A stretch of 59,751 nucleotides of DNA from Phycisphaerales bacterium (GTDB lineage: Bacteria > Planctomycetota > Phycisphaerae > Sedimentisphaerales > Anaerobacaceae), in NCBI GenBank assembly GCA_020352515.1, contig CP070678.1, positions 3,931,003 through 3,990,753 on the forward strand. Direction: 5' to 3'. Position 1 is the first letter of the stretch. Every line of letters starts with the position of its first letter. The notes under the pieces are model-generated. The model was not told the origin of the DNA, did not search any database, and worked only from the letters and a program-made list of their open reading frames with translations. A program made the position numbers and the translations under genes. Below are positions 42,898-51,622 of the stretch, piece by piece.

Positions 42898-44538
42898 TCA
42901 GACTCTCTCGTCTGGTTCCTGGGTGAGGGTAACGGGGATATCGAGCCAGAAGGTTGAGCCGACTCCGACCTGGCTCTCAAGGCCGATGCTTCCCGCGAGC
43001 ATGGAGGCCAACTCCCTGGAAATAGCCAAGCCGAGCCCGCTTCCGGTTGATTCGCGGGTGAGGGAGGCATCGATCTGGCGGAATTTCTCAAATATCGTTT
43101 CCCTATCATCAGGGGAGATACCACACCCGGTATCTGACACGGAGATTCGGACGGTTTTATCGTCTATCATCGCGGCCGCGACTTCAATCCTGCCTCGCTG
43201 GGGGGTGAACTTTACAGCGTTGTTCAGAAAATTGTATAATATCTGCTGAACCTTGCCGGCGTCGGTGACAAGGAGGGGGATTTGCTGATCGATTCTCAAC
43301 TTGACCTTGATTTTCTTTTTCCTTGTCAACAGGGAGAAGGACGCCACGAGATTCTCACACAATTCGGGCACGGAGGCTTTTTCTATGTGCAGTTCCATTT
43401 TGCCCGCCTGAGTTTTTGCCAAGTCGAGCAGGTCGTTAATCATGTTCAAAAGTCTGTTTCCACTTGTAATGATGTTTTCAGCATATCTCTGGGCCTTTTC
43501 CTTCTTGAGGATGCCGGGCTTTTCACGGAGGACCTGGGCAAATCCGAGTATTGCATTTAGGGGAGTTCGGAACTCGTGGGAGACGTTTGCCAGGAACTCG
43601 CTTTTGACCTTGTTGGCCTTATAAAGTTCTATATTTCGCTCAGAGAGCTCCACTATTTTGGCGTCGAGCTGTTTGTTTGCCTGGTGAAGCTTTTCCTGAG
43701 CGGCCTGGAGGGCGTCGAGCATTTTGTTGAAGGCATCGGCCAGCTTCTCGTATTCATCCCTGGTTGCTATGGAGCTTCTTATGTTGAGATTTCCCTCGGC
43801 CACGTTATTTGCGAGTGCGCGGAGCTGACGTATGGGTCTGAGAATAACGCGCTGTGTTATCCAATAGAAGGCGACTATTGCGCCGGCGCCTCCTATCAGG
43901 CCGGCGACGATAATCCAGATTAGATTCAAGAGGGCAATTCTGCCGATTTCGCCGCCGACTCCTCTGGACTGAACGAGTACGGCACCTATAGGCTCGTTGA
44001 GCGAAAATGCGGTTGCAGAGACCTGGGGATTGTGACAGCTTATGCACGCGTCGGTGGCCCTGAAGATTCGCACGTAATCGGTTTTGAGGCCACCATCTTC
44101 TTTGGCCAGGAGAAGATCATCATCTCTGGTCTCATCACCCCTTAGAGAATCGATAGCATTTCTCTGCCGGTCGTTCAGGAGTGACAGTTTTTTATCTGCG
44201 TCTTTTGCAAAGCGGATCCAGGTTACATCCGGGTGGTTGACATCCATCACGGTCCCATCCTTATCCAACACGGGCAGGGTAGTATCTCCGGAGTTATCAA
44301 ACCTGAAGTGGAGGCGCAGCAGCAGTGCCTCGGATTTGGCTCTGTTAGTGTCCAAGAGGCCTTTTTTTGTGAGCTGGCCCATCCAGACATAGGGCAGCAG
44401 CAATGCGAGGGCCAGTATAAAGATCACGGCGGTCCCAAACGCCAGTCTGCACTTTTCGGCGAGTGACAGCGGCCACAATCTGAGAAGCTCCAGCGCCTTT
44501 TCGCAAGCGTGCCAAGCGTGCTTAAGATTAATCCGCAT
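42898..44538 (-). CDS. Membrane sensor histidine kinase with c-type haem motif
   Basis: A 546-residue sensor kinase. Membrane helices are at about 32-54 and 201-226. Between them is a periplasmic DUF3365/Tll0287-like domain with a CxxCH haem c-binding motif (Cys165-Ile-Ser-Cys168-His169). A HAMP domain (about 230-282), coiled coil, HisKA (phospho-acceptor His321 in NVSHEFRTPLN) and HATPase with N and G boxes follow. The haem suggests redox or gas sensing. No response regulator is adjacent, so its partner is elsewhere. Confidence 0.9.
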   Translation of the reverse strand: MRINLKHAWHACEKALELLRLWPLSLAEKCRLAFGTAVIFILALALLLPYVWMGQLTKKGLLDTNRAKSEALLLRLHFRFDNSGDTTLPVLDKDGTVMDVNHPDVTWIRFAKDADKKLSLLNDRQRNAIDSLRGDETRDDDLLLAKEDGGLKTDYVRIFRATDACISCHNPQVSATAFSLNEPIGAVLVQSRGVGGEIGRIALLNLIWIIVAGLIGGAGAIVAFYWITQRVILRPIRQLRALANNVAEGNLNIRSSIATRDEYEKLADAFNKMLDALQAAQEKLHQANKQLDAKIVELSERNIELYKANKVKSEFLANVSHEFRTPLNAILGFAQVLREKPGILKKEKAQRYAENIITSGNRLLNMINDLLDLAKTQAGKMELHIEKASVPELCENLVASFSLLTRKKKIKVKLRIDQQIPLLVTDAGKVQQILYNFLNNAVKFTPQRGRIEVAAAMIDDKTVRISVSDTGCGISPDDRETIFEKFRQIDASLTRESTGSGLGLAISRELASMLAGSIGLESQVGVGSTFWLDIPVTLTQEPDERV

Positions 44539-44698
44539 AGGTCAGATTTTCCGCAGCAAGAGGATATTGCCAGCCACAGACAGCACCAGGACCCGGCTTC
44601 CGGCGTTGCCTGAGGCAGGATTTCATGGTGGGCAACGCGGCAGAAAGCATGTTGATCATCTTCTTAGCCATTTACGCGGCCGGCTCAAAAGGCGGCAA

Positions 44699-46513
44699 CT
44701 ACCTTTGGTCGTTGGTTTTCCGTTCGACAATATGTGAATGCCTTTGTGTTCTCAGATTCAGTTCGTCGAGCTGTTTTTGGTCGACCTCGCCTGGGGCCTG
44801 GGTCAGCAGACACAGGCCGCTTTGGGTTTTCGGAAATGCAATGACATCCCTGATGTTATCTGTGCCGGTGAGCAACATTATTAGCCTGTCAAGGCCGAAG
44901 GCTATTCCGCCATGCGGCGGGGCTCCGTACTCGAGGGCTTTCAAGAAGAACCCGAAGCGCTGCTTTGCCTGCTGCTTTGATATGTTGAGCAGATCAAAGA
45001 CTCTCCGCTGCACGTGGGGCTGGTGGATACGAATGCTGCCGCCGCCAATTTCGCTTCCATTGACCACTATATCATAGGCCTGGGAACGGACACTTGCAGG
45101 GTCGCTTTCAAGCTTAGCCATATCCTCTTCCACAGGTGAAGTAAAGGGATGGTGGAGGGAGTCGTATCGCTTTTCGTCCTGATTCCACTCGAACAACGGA
45201 AAGTCGACCACCCAGACAAACGCGAAGCTGTTCTCGTCGTAGAGTTTCAGGTCGCGGGCAAGTTTGCATCGCAAGGGGGCCAAGGCCTTATTGGCGGCGG
45301 CCTCTTTGTCGGCCACAAATAGAAGCAGGTCGCCGTCATTTGCCCGGAAACCTTTAATTATCTGCTTCTGGAGTTCGGGTCCGAAGAATTTAGCAACGCC
45401 TCCATTCAGAGCAAGCCTACCGTCTGCGTTTGCGACTTTGGACCAGACAAGCCCCTTTGCGCCGTAGTCGGCCACAAAGCCGGTTAGCGTCTTTTCGATG
45501 TCACTTCTGGAATATCTTCCGCCGCCGGGAGCACAAAGTCCCTTTACGACTCCGTTGTCCTGGGTTGTGGATATGAATACCTTAAAAGTGCTCTGTTTTG
45601 CGAGATCGGAGATGTCTCTGAGCTTCATATCAAATCGCAAGTCCGGTCTGTCAATTCCATAGTCAGCCATGGCGCGGGCATACGACAATCTGGGTATAGG
45701 CAAGGTGACGTCAACGGCGAGAACGTGCTTCCAGATACTTGCGACCAGGTTTTCGTGAACGCCGATGACATCGTCGCTGTCGACGAAGCTCATCTCGACG
45801 TCAATCTGAGTGAACTCTGCCTGCCGGTCCGCCCTTGGGTCTTCGTCCCGGAAGCATCGGACTATCTGAAAGTACTTGTCGATGCCACTTATCATGAGAA
45901 TCTGTTTGAACAGCTGCGGCGACTGAGGCAGCGCGTAGAAGCAGTCTTGGTGAAGTCTGCTGGGCACAAGGAAATCCCTTGCTCCTTCAGGGGTACTTTT
46001 TGCGAGCATAGGTGTTTCGATTTCCCAGAATCCCAGCCGGTCAAAATAGTCTCTCGTGATCTTGGTGACCTGATGTCGGACGCGCAGCTTCTGTTGCATC
46101 TCGGATCGGCGCAGGTCGATGTACCGATTAGCCAAGCGGACCTCTTCGCTCGTGATGCTGGCGTTGTCAAGCTCGAACGGCGGGGTTGTTGAGACGTTGA
46201 GTATTTCCAACTGTCGGACGGAGACTTCTATCTGGCCGGTCGGTAGCTTGGGATTTGCCATCCCTTCGCTTCTGGGCTGCACGAGGCCTTTGGCCGCTAT
46301 AACCCACTCGCATCTTACTGTTCTTGCGAGCCTATGTACATCGGGCTGGGTTTCAGGGTTTAGGACCAATTGGGTTAGGCCTTCTCTATCACGCAGGTCT
46401 ATAAACACGAGATTGCCATGATCGCGGTATGAACGGACCCAACCAGCCAGCGCAACTTCCCTTCCCGCGTCGTCAAGGCGAAGCTGCCCGCAGTTATGTG
46501 TTCTTTTAAGCAT
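44699..46513 (-). CDS. aspS: Aspartyl-tRNA synthetase
   Basis: A 604-residue class II bacterial aspartyl-tRNA synthetase: OB anticodon domain (1-110), catalytic core with motif 2 (FRCFRDEDPRADRQ-type), the bacterial GAD insertion (about 290-410), and motif 3 GIAFGLDRLIMLLTG. The start is the ATG at 46513; an in-frame TTG at 46528 is less likely. Whether it is discriminating or also charges tRNA-Asn cannot be decided here. Confidence 0.96.
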   Translation of the reverse strand: MLKRTHNCGQLRLDDAGREVALAGWVRSYRDHGNLVFIDLRDREGLTQLVLNPETQPDVHRLARTVRCEWVIAAKGLVQPRSEGMANPKLPTGQIEVSVRQLEILNVSTTPPFELDNASITSEEVRLANRYIDLRRSEMQQKLRVRHQVTKITRDYFDRLGFWEIETPMLAKSTPEGARDFLVPSRLHQDCFYALPQSPQLFKQILMISGIDKYFQIVRCFRDEDPRADRQAEFTQIDVEMSFVDSDDVIGVHENLVASIWKHVLAVDVTLPIPRLSYARAMADYGIDRPDLRFDMKLRDISDLAKQSTFKVFISTTQDNGVVKGLCAPGGGRYSRSDIEKTLTGFVADYGAKGLVWSKVANADGRLALNGGVAKFFGPELQKQIIKGFRANDGDLLLFVADKEAAANKALAPLRCKLARDLKLYDENSFAFVWVVDFPLFEWNQDEKRYDSLHHPFTSPVEEDMAKLESDPASVRSQAYDIVVNGSEIGGGSIRIHQPHVQRRVFDLLNISKQQAKQRFGFFLKALEYGAPPHGGIAFGLDRLIMLLTGTDNIRDVIAFPKTQSGLCLLTQAPGEVDQKQLDELNLRTQRHSHIVERKTNDQR

Positions 46514-47184
46514 AAGAGCATCTTTCAACAGAATCCCACCGGCCCGGCACCTTGCTGCAAACCCCAGGCAAGTATCGAGAGAAGACTCGCCGGAACTTTC
46601 AGGATAGCCGAACCTGGGCGGCTCGTCAATAAAGGGCTCGTGATATTAATTATTAGGCTTTATGGAGACCAGGCATTTCTGGAAGATTTCGGCGTATTGC
46701 GCCGGAGACAGCGCCGACCGCCCGTTCAGACTCATTGTGCGCAGATTTCTCTGCTACGGCGTATGGCCCGGCCATCAGTGGCTTCGATATCTAATTCGGG
46801 CTCGCTGTGAGCGGCACGGGGTTTTTTGCCTGCCCGGGAGTTGTTCGAGAGGGGCAATATCTGAGGCGTAAAGATTGGCGGCAATTTTTTTCCGGGACCG
46901 AACCTTTGCCGGTTGGATTCGTATTACAGGTCGGATAAAGCCACGGGCTGGGGTATTAGACTCCTCTTCCTCTCTCCCAACCTCAGCCCGTTTTTTGCTT
47001 CCATATTCCCAGTCATCATTTGCGGTTCGGGGATTCGGTGACGCGAGGTCAGCAAGCTGGCCGTTATTGACCTAATAGTCCACGGTGATTCAAGTGTTTT
47101 GCAGCCTGGCGAAGTACAGAATAGGACGGCGCGGAAGTAGAGAAGCGTTCGCGGGGGGGCCGTGAAGAAGGCTTGGGCAGTCGA
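46514..47184. other. 671-base intergenic region
   Basis: No convincing gene. It contains the CU-loop hairpin A on the plus strand (46943-46997). A 69-codon ORF at 46662 lacks a ribosome site and any known pattern. The rest shows nothing I can name. Confidence 0.5.
46943..46997 (+). ncRNA. CU-loop hairpin A, candidate small RNA
   Basis: ACGGGCTGGGG (46943-46953) pairs with CCTCAGCCCGT (46981-46991), with one G-U pair, enclosing a 27-base loop that is nearly all C and U (CTCCTCTTCCTCTCTCCC, 46961-46978). Six T follow. No plus-strand gene lies upstream. Hairpin B has the same design. The loop complements Shine-Dalgarno-like purine runs. Confidence 0.45.
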
Positions 47185-48072
47185 TCAGAGCAAGGCAGTA
47201 CTGAAATAGCGCTCGGCCCTATCAGGCAGCACGGTTGTTATGTTTCCTTTGAGGGTTTTTGCGAGTTGCCTGGCAGCCCAGACATTTGCCCCCGAACTTA
47301 TACCGACGAGCAAGCCATGATCGCGGCCGAGCTGTCTCGTTGTCTCAATGGCGGCCTCATCGGAGACCTCGACCACATCGTCAACCAGTGAGACGTCAAG
47401 CACATCGGGTATGAAGCCGTCTCCTATGCCCTGAATCTGGTGGAGGCCCGGCTCGTGTCCGAGCAGCGCAGAGCGGTTTTCGGGCTCGACAGCCACGATT
47501 TTCGTGTGATCCTTTTGTTCTTTCAGGAATCTGCCCACCCCTTGTAGGGTGCCCCCGCTTCCAACGCCAGCGACGAAGCAGTCTATTCGGCCACCCATCT
47601 GCCGCCACAACTCGCGGGCCGTCTGCTCGTAGTGAATGCGGGGGTTTTCCGGGTTTTGGAACTGCTGTGGGACGAAGATCCGCTCGTCTTCGGCCGCCAT
47701 CTGCTCGACTACACGGACGGCTCCGGCTATACCTTGCTCGTCAGGGATCAGGACCAGGTCCGCGCCAAGCGCCTTTATTAGCTTCTTCCGCTCCTCGCTC
47801 ATGCCTTCCGGCATCACGATGCGGACGCTATAACCCATCAGGCGGCCAACCAAAGCCAAGCCAATACCGGTATTCCCACTGGTTGGCTCGGTTATGATGG
47901 AATCGGGCCTCAGCTTGCCGTCACGTTTGGCTCCTTTGAGCATCGCCAAGGCCACACGGTCCTTAATACTGCCTCCGGGGTTTAGGAACTCCCCCTTGGC
48001 GAAGACTCGCTCACCCTTCAGTTGCAGCAACGGCGTATTGCCGATGAGTTCGAGGATATTATCCGTGAGCAT
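47185..48072 (-). CDS. cysK: Cysteine synthase
   Basis: Makes cysteine from O-acetylserine and sulfide with pyridoxal phosphate. The lysine motif NPGGSIKDR, the substrate loop TSGNTG and the phosphate loop GVGSGGT are present. A 295-residue length is typical. Similar enzymes can act as cystathionine beta-synthase, but the pattern fits CysK/CysM. Two related plus-strand hairpins lie on either side. Confidence 0.92.
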   Translation of the reverse strand: MLTDNILELIGNTPLLQLKGERVFAKGEFLNPGGSIKDRVALAMLKGAKRDGKLRPDSIITEPTSGNTGIGLALVGRLMGYSVRIVMPEGMSEERKKLIKALGADLVLIPDEQGIAGAVRVVEQMAAEDERIFVPQQFQNPENPRIHYEQTARELWRQMGGRIDCFVAGVGSGGTLQGVGRFLKEQKDHTKIVAVEPENRSALLGHEPGLHQIQGIGDGFIPDVLDVSLVDDVVEVSDEAAIETTRQLGRDHGLLVGISSGANVWAARQLAKTLKGNITTVLPDRAERYFSTALL

Positions 48073-48114
48073 TGACCGATCCGAAAAAAAATTTCATATT
48101 TTTTTCAAAACCAC

Positions 48115-48142
48115 TTGACGAACGGCATTCTATCATTATACT
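48115..48142 (+). promoter_or_regulatory. Sigma-70-type promoter with no known gene
   Basis: TTGACG, a 16-base spacer and TATACT. It points into the intergenic region towards hairpin B, so it could make an RNA of about 230 bases. Confidence 0.5.
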
Positions 48143-48291
48143 GACGCACGGTCAAGGTAAAGGTTGTTTTTCAGGTTTTTATGGCGTTTGGAGACAACTG
48201 TCGTATCGTTTGTGGGGTGTAGTGTTGCAGGTAGTTTTTGGCGGCCCAGAACATTTTTTCGAGAAAACAGTAGAAGGGTCCGGAGCTTTTT

Positions 48292-48304
48292 GATATAATA
48301 TAAT
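48292..48304 (+). promoter_or_regulatory. Overlapping extended -10 elements before hairpin B
   Basis: TGATATAATATAAT gives an extended -10 (TGATATAAT at 48291-48299) and a second TATAAT (48299-48304). A transcript would begin at about 48306-48311, right at the hairpin. Confidence 0.45.
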
Positions 48305-48305
48305 G

Positions 48306-48375
48306 GAGCATTCAACAGGGCTGGGGATATCTCGCTTTTTCCTCTCCCTCCGCACCTCAGCCCTGTTCTTTTTTT
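48306..48375 (+). ncRNA. CU-loop hairpin B, candidate small RNA
   Basis: AACAGGGCTGGGG (48314-48326) pairs with CCTCAGCCCTGTT (48355-48367), 13 pairs with one G-U, enclosing a 28-base loop with CCTCTCCCTCC (48341-48351). A T-run follows. A promoter-like element lies directly upstream. The stem core GGGCTGGGG/CCTCAGCCC and CU-rich loop match hairpin A. Confidence 0.5.
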
Positions 48376-48734
48376 GCGCGTAAAGCGGAGGATTTTCTTC
48401 CCTTTGTTTTGGCCTACCGGGCTGTCGGTCGGGGAATCGCGTAGAAGTTTGCGGCTTACCTCGGGCGCGAAAGCTGCTCTGTCGAGATATGACTTATACG
48501 CATTAGCGGGGCAGGGGTGATTGTCCTGTACGATTGCCCGGCAGAAGCGCACATGATTTCGTCGCCCAATATCGTCGTGGCTCAGAAGCTCCGCCTGGAG
48601 GCGAACAGACCAGAGTAGCCGGATGCAACATGGAGGACGCCCGGGCTTGCCGCGACATGAGAGGCGGGCAACTATTTTCGGTGATCAGTTTGTTCAAGTG
48701 GCAAGGGCGAACACAATATGCGTATCGAAGCGTC

Positions 48735-49481
48735 TCAATACTCGTTGTTCAGAAACTTGATCAATTCTTCCGGGACATAGTCACTTGCGAAGGCGAGGAC
48801 ATCGCTTACTTCGGCCCTGGTGAGATTGTCCGTGACCTGCCGGTTGTTGATGTCCACGTTGACAATGATGCCATACCCCACGTTCTGAGCGGGGACGGCA
48901 TTGCCTGCCGGGGCGGAACGCCGCAGATAGGTTGGTCTTAGTTCGATGTTTATGTTCTTGCCTTGATCCGGCGTCTCAAGGCGTATGACCATGTTTTTGG
49001 CCTTTTGTCTCCAAAGGTCATTTTTCAGGTTGCTGGCTACTATCTCCAGCGAGTCAATCTGCTCGGTGTCGAAGACGATTTCGTGGACTACGCCGGCGCG
49101 GATAATTCTCCGGTCGGAGAATCTGCTTCGGATTTCATCAAGTGTTCTTCTGAAGATCTTGTCTTTTTCGGGGACATTCAGATCGTGTGCCTGGTCTATG
49201 TACAAGCGTTCGGGAAAGGTAAACAGGGGTCCCTGCGGCGTCAAGACAAATGTGGGCATATCGGCCCTTTTGCCGTTCGCGAGGAGGAAGCTTTTCTGGA
49301 CCCTCAACTGGTTAGGGCCGAGCAGGAGGGTCTCGAACACTTGGGGGAAATTTTCTATCATCCAGTTGCAGCAATCCTGCAGCTTTGTCTTTTCCTGGTT
49401 GAGCATGATGGGGGGCTGGACGTGCACGCCGTATTTGACTATGTGCTGCGATATTCGCTCGGTTTCAAACTGATAGTTCAT
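48735..49481 (-). CDS. Unrecognised protein downstream of the terminase gene
   Basis: A soluble protein of about 248 residues with no signal peptide, membrane helix or motif that I recognise. It looks like a mixed alpha/beta fold and has segments such as GPLFTFPERLYIDQAH and YGIIVNVDINN. I start it at the ATG at 49481, which follows GCAGGAC; an ATG at 49529 is the alternative. It lies downstream of the terminase on the same strand, so it may be part of the same remnant or unit. Function unknown. Confidence 0.6.
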   Translation of the reverse strand: MNYQFETERISQHIVKYGVHVQPPIMLNQEKTKLQDCCNWMIENFPQVFETLLLGPNQLRVQKSFLLANGKRADMPTFVLTPQGPLFTFPERLYIDQAHDLNVPEKDKIFRRTLDEIRSRFSDRRIIRAGVVHEIVFDTEQIDSLEIVASNLKNDLWRQKAKNMVIRLETPDQGKNINIELRPTYLRRSAPAGNAVPAQNVGYGIIVNVDINNRQVTDNLTRAEVSDVLAFASDYVPEELIKFLNNEY

Positions 49482-49598
49482 TGTCCTGCCGTTGCAACAA
49501 CGGGTGGAAGAGACATTCAGACTTTCCATAGTCTACAGCATCGACGGCAGCAAGTCAAAGAAAACAGGTTGCCAGGGAATGCGGGGGAATACGTAGTT

Positions 49599-51128
49599 CT
49601 AATAGCGTCTGGTGGTGGTTTTTTGGCGTGTTTTGTAGTTTACGAAGAAGTAGCGGAGTGCGTCGATTGGGTGGTCGTAGATGCCGTCTTTGAGGGGCAG
49701 TTCGCTGCCGGCGGCTCGGGCGTATTCGGGATAATGATAGCATCGCATGGCCTCAATGAGGCGCGGGCATCCGGGTGATATTACGAGGCTTGTGCTACCG
49801 TCGCCGGATCGGACGGCCCGGCGGATAAGCTCGATTCCTTCGAGAATACCGCTTCTTCTGAACCGGGCAGTTATGCCGAGGCCGCCGAGTTCGCGGATGA
49901 CGCTTGTGCCGGTGATATCGTTGACGCCGGCGCCGGCCGGGTCGCAGAAGGTTGCAGCGACCTGCTGAGGGTTGCCGGGTGTGCGGCTTTTTATCTCGGC
50001 GGCGTGGATGTCGATGGTGGCCCTGCTGCGAACGTATTCGTCTATTACACGAATAGCGCCATCATCGTCCACCTGAATCCAGAGACATACAAAGGGATTG
50101 ACGAACCCGAAGTCGAGGGCACGATAGAGGGGCAGAGCCGGGTCATAATCGACGGGTCGGACGTGGACGGCGGGGTCGAATTCATCAAAGACGACGTTCT
50201 CCAGAGAGGGCTTTTTGCAGAGCATCTCGGCCTCCCAGCCTGCCCTGCTGGCGCGGCGCATCTGAGTGATGCAATCGTCGATTCTGAGGTAGCCTTCGGC
50301 TGTCTTTGCCTTTCCCCGGCAGTCGGTCCAGAGGGAGCACTGCGAGCAGGTTCTGTCGGTGCATTTCTCGATGACCTCCCATACGCACCATTTGAGGACC
50401 GGGGTGCCTAAGTGAGGTGCGGAGGCGACCACTCTCTGCATGAGGCCGTAGGGGCGGTGCATTGTGCTTATCAGTTCCATGGCGGCCAGGAGGCCAGCCG
50501 TGCTCTGGGTGGTGAACTTGGCGGCGGCGAAGACGTTTTCGTCGAAGAGCTCGACCTCGTCGCAGCGGAGCTTGTGGATGTGCTGCCCGCGGACGCTTGT
50601 GGCTGATTGGGTGAGGACCTCTACGGTGGAGCAGTTGGCGAAGCGGCATTTTTCCTTCAGGATCGGTCCGGCGAGGAAACGTTCGAATCCATGGTGGAGG
50701 AAGCCTGTCAGGTATTCGTACATTCGGGCGGACTGCTCGCCGGAGCCGCCGAGGATTCTTGTCTGGCAATTGGGCTTGAAGATGCAGTCGAGGAGTGTGG
50801 CAACGGCGGCCAGCTCGGTTTTTCCGCCGGCGCGGTTTGCCCAGATTATGCAGTCGGCGTTGAGGCTTCGCCGGCCGGATTGCTTGCCTTGCTCTGCACG
50901 ACCGGCTGAATTGGCGTGAAAATCGGCGGAGAAGCTGTGCCAGAGGTAGTCCATGGGGCTGTTGTGGTCCGGGCAGGCTTTTTTGGCGGGGACATCGATG
51001 CCGAGAAAGACCTTGACGTAGTTGCGCAGGTCGCGTCTTGTCTTGGGCCGGGTTTTGCGAAGGGTCGAGCAGACGGAGGCGGCTTTTCGGATGTCGTTAC
51101 GGAGTCTAAGTGAAAGGGTCTGTGTCAT
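49599..51128 (-). CDS. Phage-type terminase large subunit, orphan
   Basis: A 509-residue protein of the terminase large subunit family. The ATPase part has an atypical Walker A (ANRAGGKT, 97-104) and Walker B (LRCDEVE, 187-193). A four-Cys cluster (Cys256, 261, 264, 270) follows. The nuclease part starts with DFGFVNPF (Asp339) and ends with DHPIDALRYFF. AGGAGG precedes the ATG at 51128. No portal, capsid or integrase gene is near. It may be a prophage remnant or a domesticated enzyme. An intact frame and good translation signals argue against simple decay. Confidence 0.8.
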   Translation of the reverse strand: MTQTLSLRLRNDIRKAASVCSTLRKTRPKTRRDLRNYVKVFLGIDVPAKKACPDHNSPMDYLWHSFSADFHANSAGRAEQGKQSGRRSLNADCIIWANRAGGKTELAAVATLLDCIFKPNCQTRILGGSGEQSARMYEYLTGFLHHGFERFLAGPILKEKCRFANCSTVEVLTQSATSVRGQHIHKLRCDEVELFDENVFAAAKFTTQSTAGLLAAMELISTMHRPYGLMQRVVASAPHLGTPVLKWCVWEVIEKCTDRTCSQCSLWTDCRGKAKTAEGYLRIDDCITQMRRASRAGWEAEMLCKKPSLENVVFDEFDPAVHVRPVDYDPALPLYRALDFGFVNPFVCLWIQVDDDGAIRVIDEYVRSRATIDIHAAEIKSRTPGNPQQVAATFCDPAGAGVNDITGTSVIRELGGLGITARFRRSGILEGIELIRRAVRSGDGSTSLVISPGCPRLIEAMRCYHYPEYARAAGSELPLKDGIYDHPIDALRYFFVNYKTRQKTTTRRY

Positions 51129-51162
51129 GGATGCCCTCCTGTTTTGTAGGTTGCGGACATGT

Positions 51163-51462
51163 TCAAGGGATGCGGAAGTCAAAAACGGCGCTGGCCAGCC
51201 GGATCCTGCGTTCGGCGCACCGCTTTGTGGCTTTCATTCGGGCCATTCGAGAAGACTGCAGCAGGCTGTTTACCTGTGGGCAATGCCTGGTGGTTATGCA
51301 GAAGTCGGTAAGCGTAGGGTTGGCAAGCGTTGCCGCCGAGCACTTACTACAGATGCCATTGCCAGTACCAGCGTTGTATTGTGAGAAGACGCGATTACCT
51401 AATCTGGGCGGCCCGATAACTGAAAGCGTCAACAATGCAGCGAGAGTCTTGTGTTTGTGCAT
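51163..51462 (-). CDS. Small protein with signal-like N-terminus, upstream of the terminase
   Basis: A 99-residue product. Residues 1-20 form a Lys/His start and hydrophobic stretch like a signal peptide. The rest has several Cys and a basic C-terminus. I do not recognise it. It has a strong promoter (51506-51534) and a ribosome site (GGAGATAGGCGG) before the ATG at 51462, and it lies 34 bases upstream of the terminase. It could also be an untranslated leader. Confidence 0.4.
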   Translation of the reverse strand: MHKHKTLAALLTLSVIGPPRLGNRVFSQYNAGTGNGICSKCSAATLANPTLTDFCITTRHCPQVNSLLQSSRMARMKATKRCAERRIRLASAVFDFRIP

Positions 51463-51505
51463 CCGCCTATCTCCGACGAGGATTTTCATCCATCAAGTTG
51501 GTAGT

Positions 51506-51534
51506 ATTATACCAAATTCATCAGTTTTTGTCCA
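51506..51534 (-). promoter_or_regulatory. Strong sigma-70-type promoter upstream of the terminase unit
   Basis: On the minus strand TGGACA, a 17-base spacer and TATAAT, with an extended -10 (TGGTATAAT). One of the best housekeeping promoters in the window. Confidence 0.6.
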
Positions 51535-51622
51535 GACAATTTCAGAAGGAATTGGCAGGCGGTTTGTCGAATTGTGAGCCTAACGTAGCTTGCCGGCGCC
51601 GATTTAATCCGGCAAACGAGGG

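Larger units (their letters stand above)
48073..48734. other. 662-base intergenic region with plus-strand promoters
   Basis: This holds a promoter at 48115-48142, an extended -10 at 48292-48304 and the CU-loop hairpin B (48314-48374), all on the plus strand, with no plus-strand gene. The remainder (48376-48734) has no feature I can support. Confidence 0.5.

Noticed and set aside
46662..46871. 69-codon ORF before hairpin A
   Set aside because: No Shine-Dalgarno, no conserved motif; composition like surrounding non-coding sequence.
46991..47040. A second PEP-like motif (I-P-E-P) on the minus strand
   Set aside because: No hydrophobic stretch or basic end follows it, so it is not a PEP-CTERM signal.
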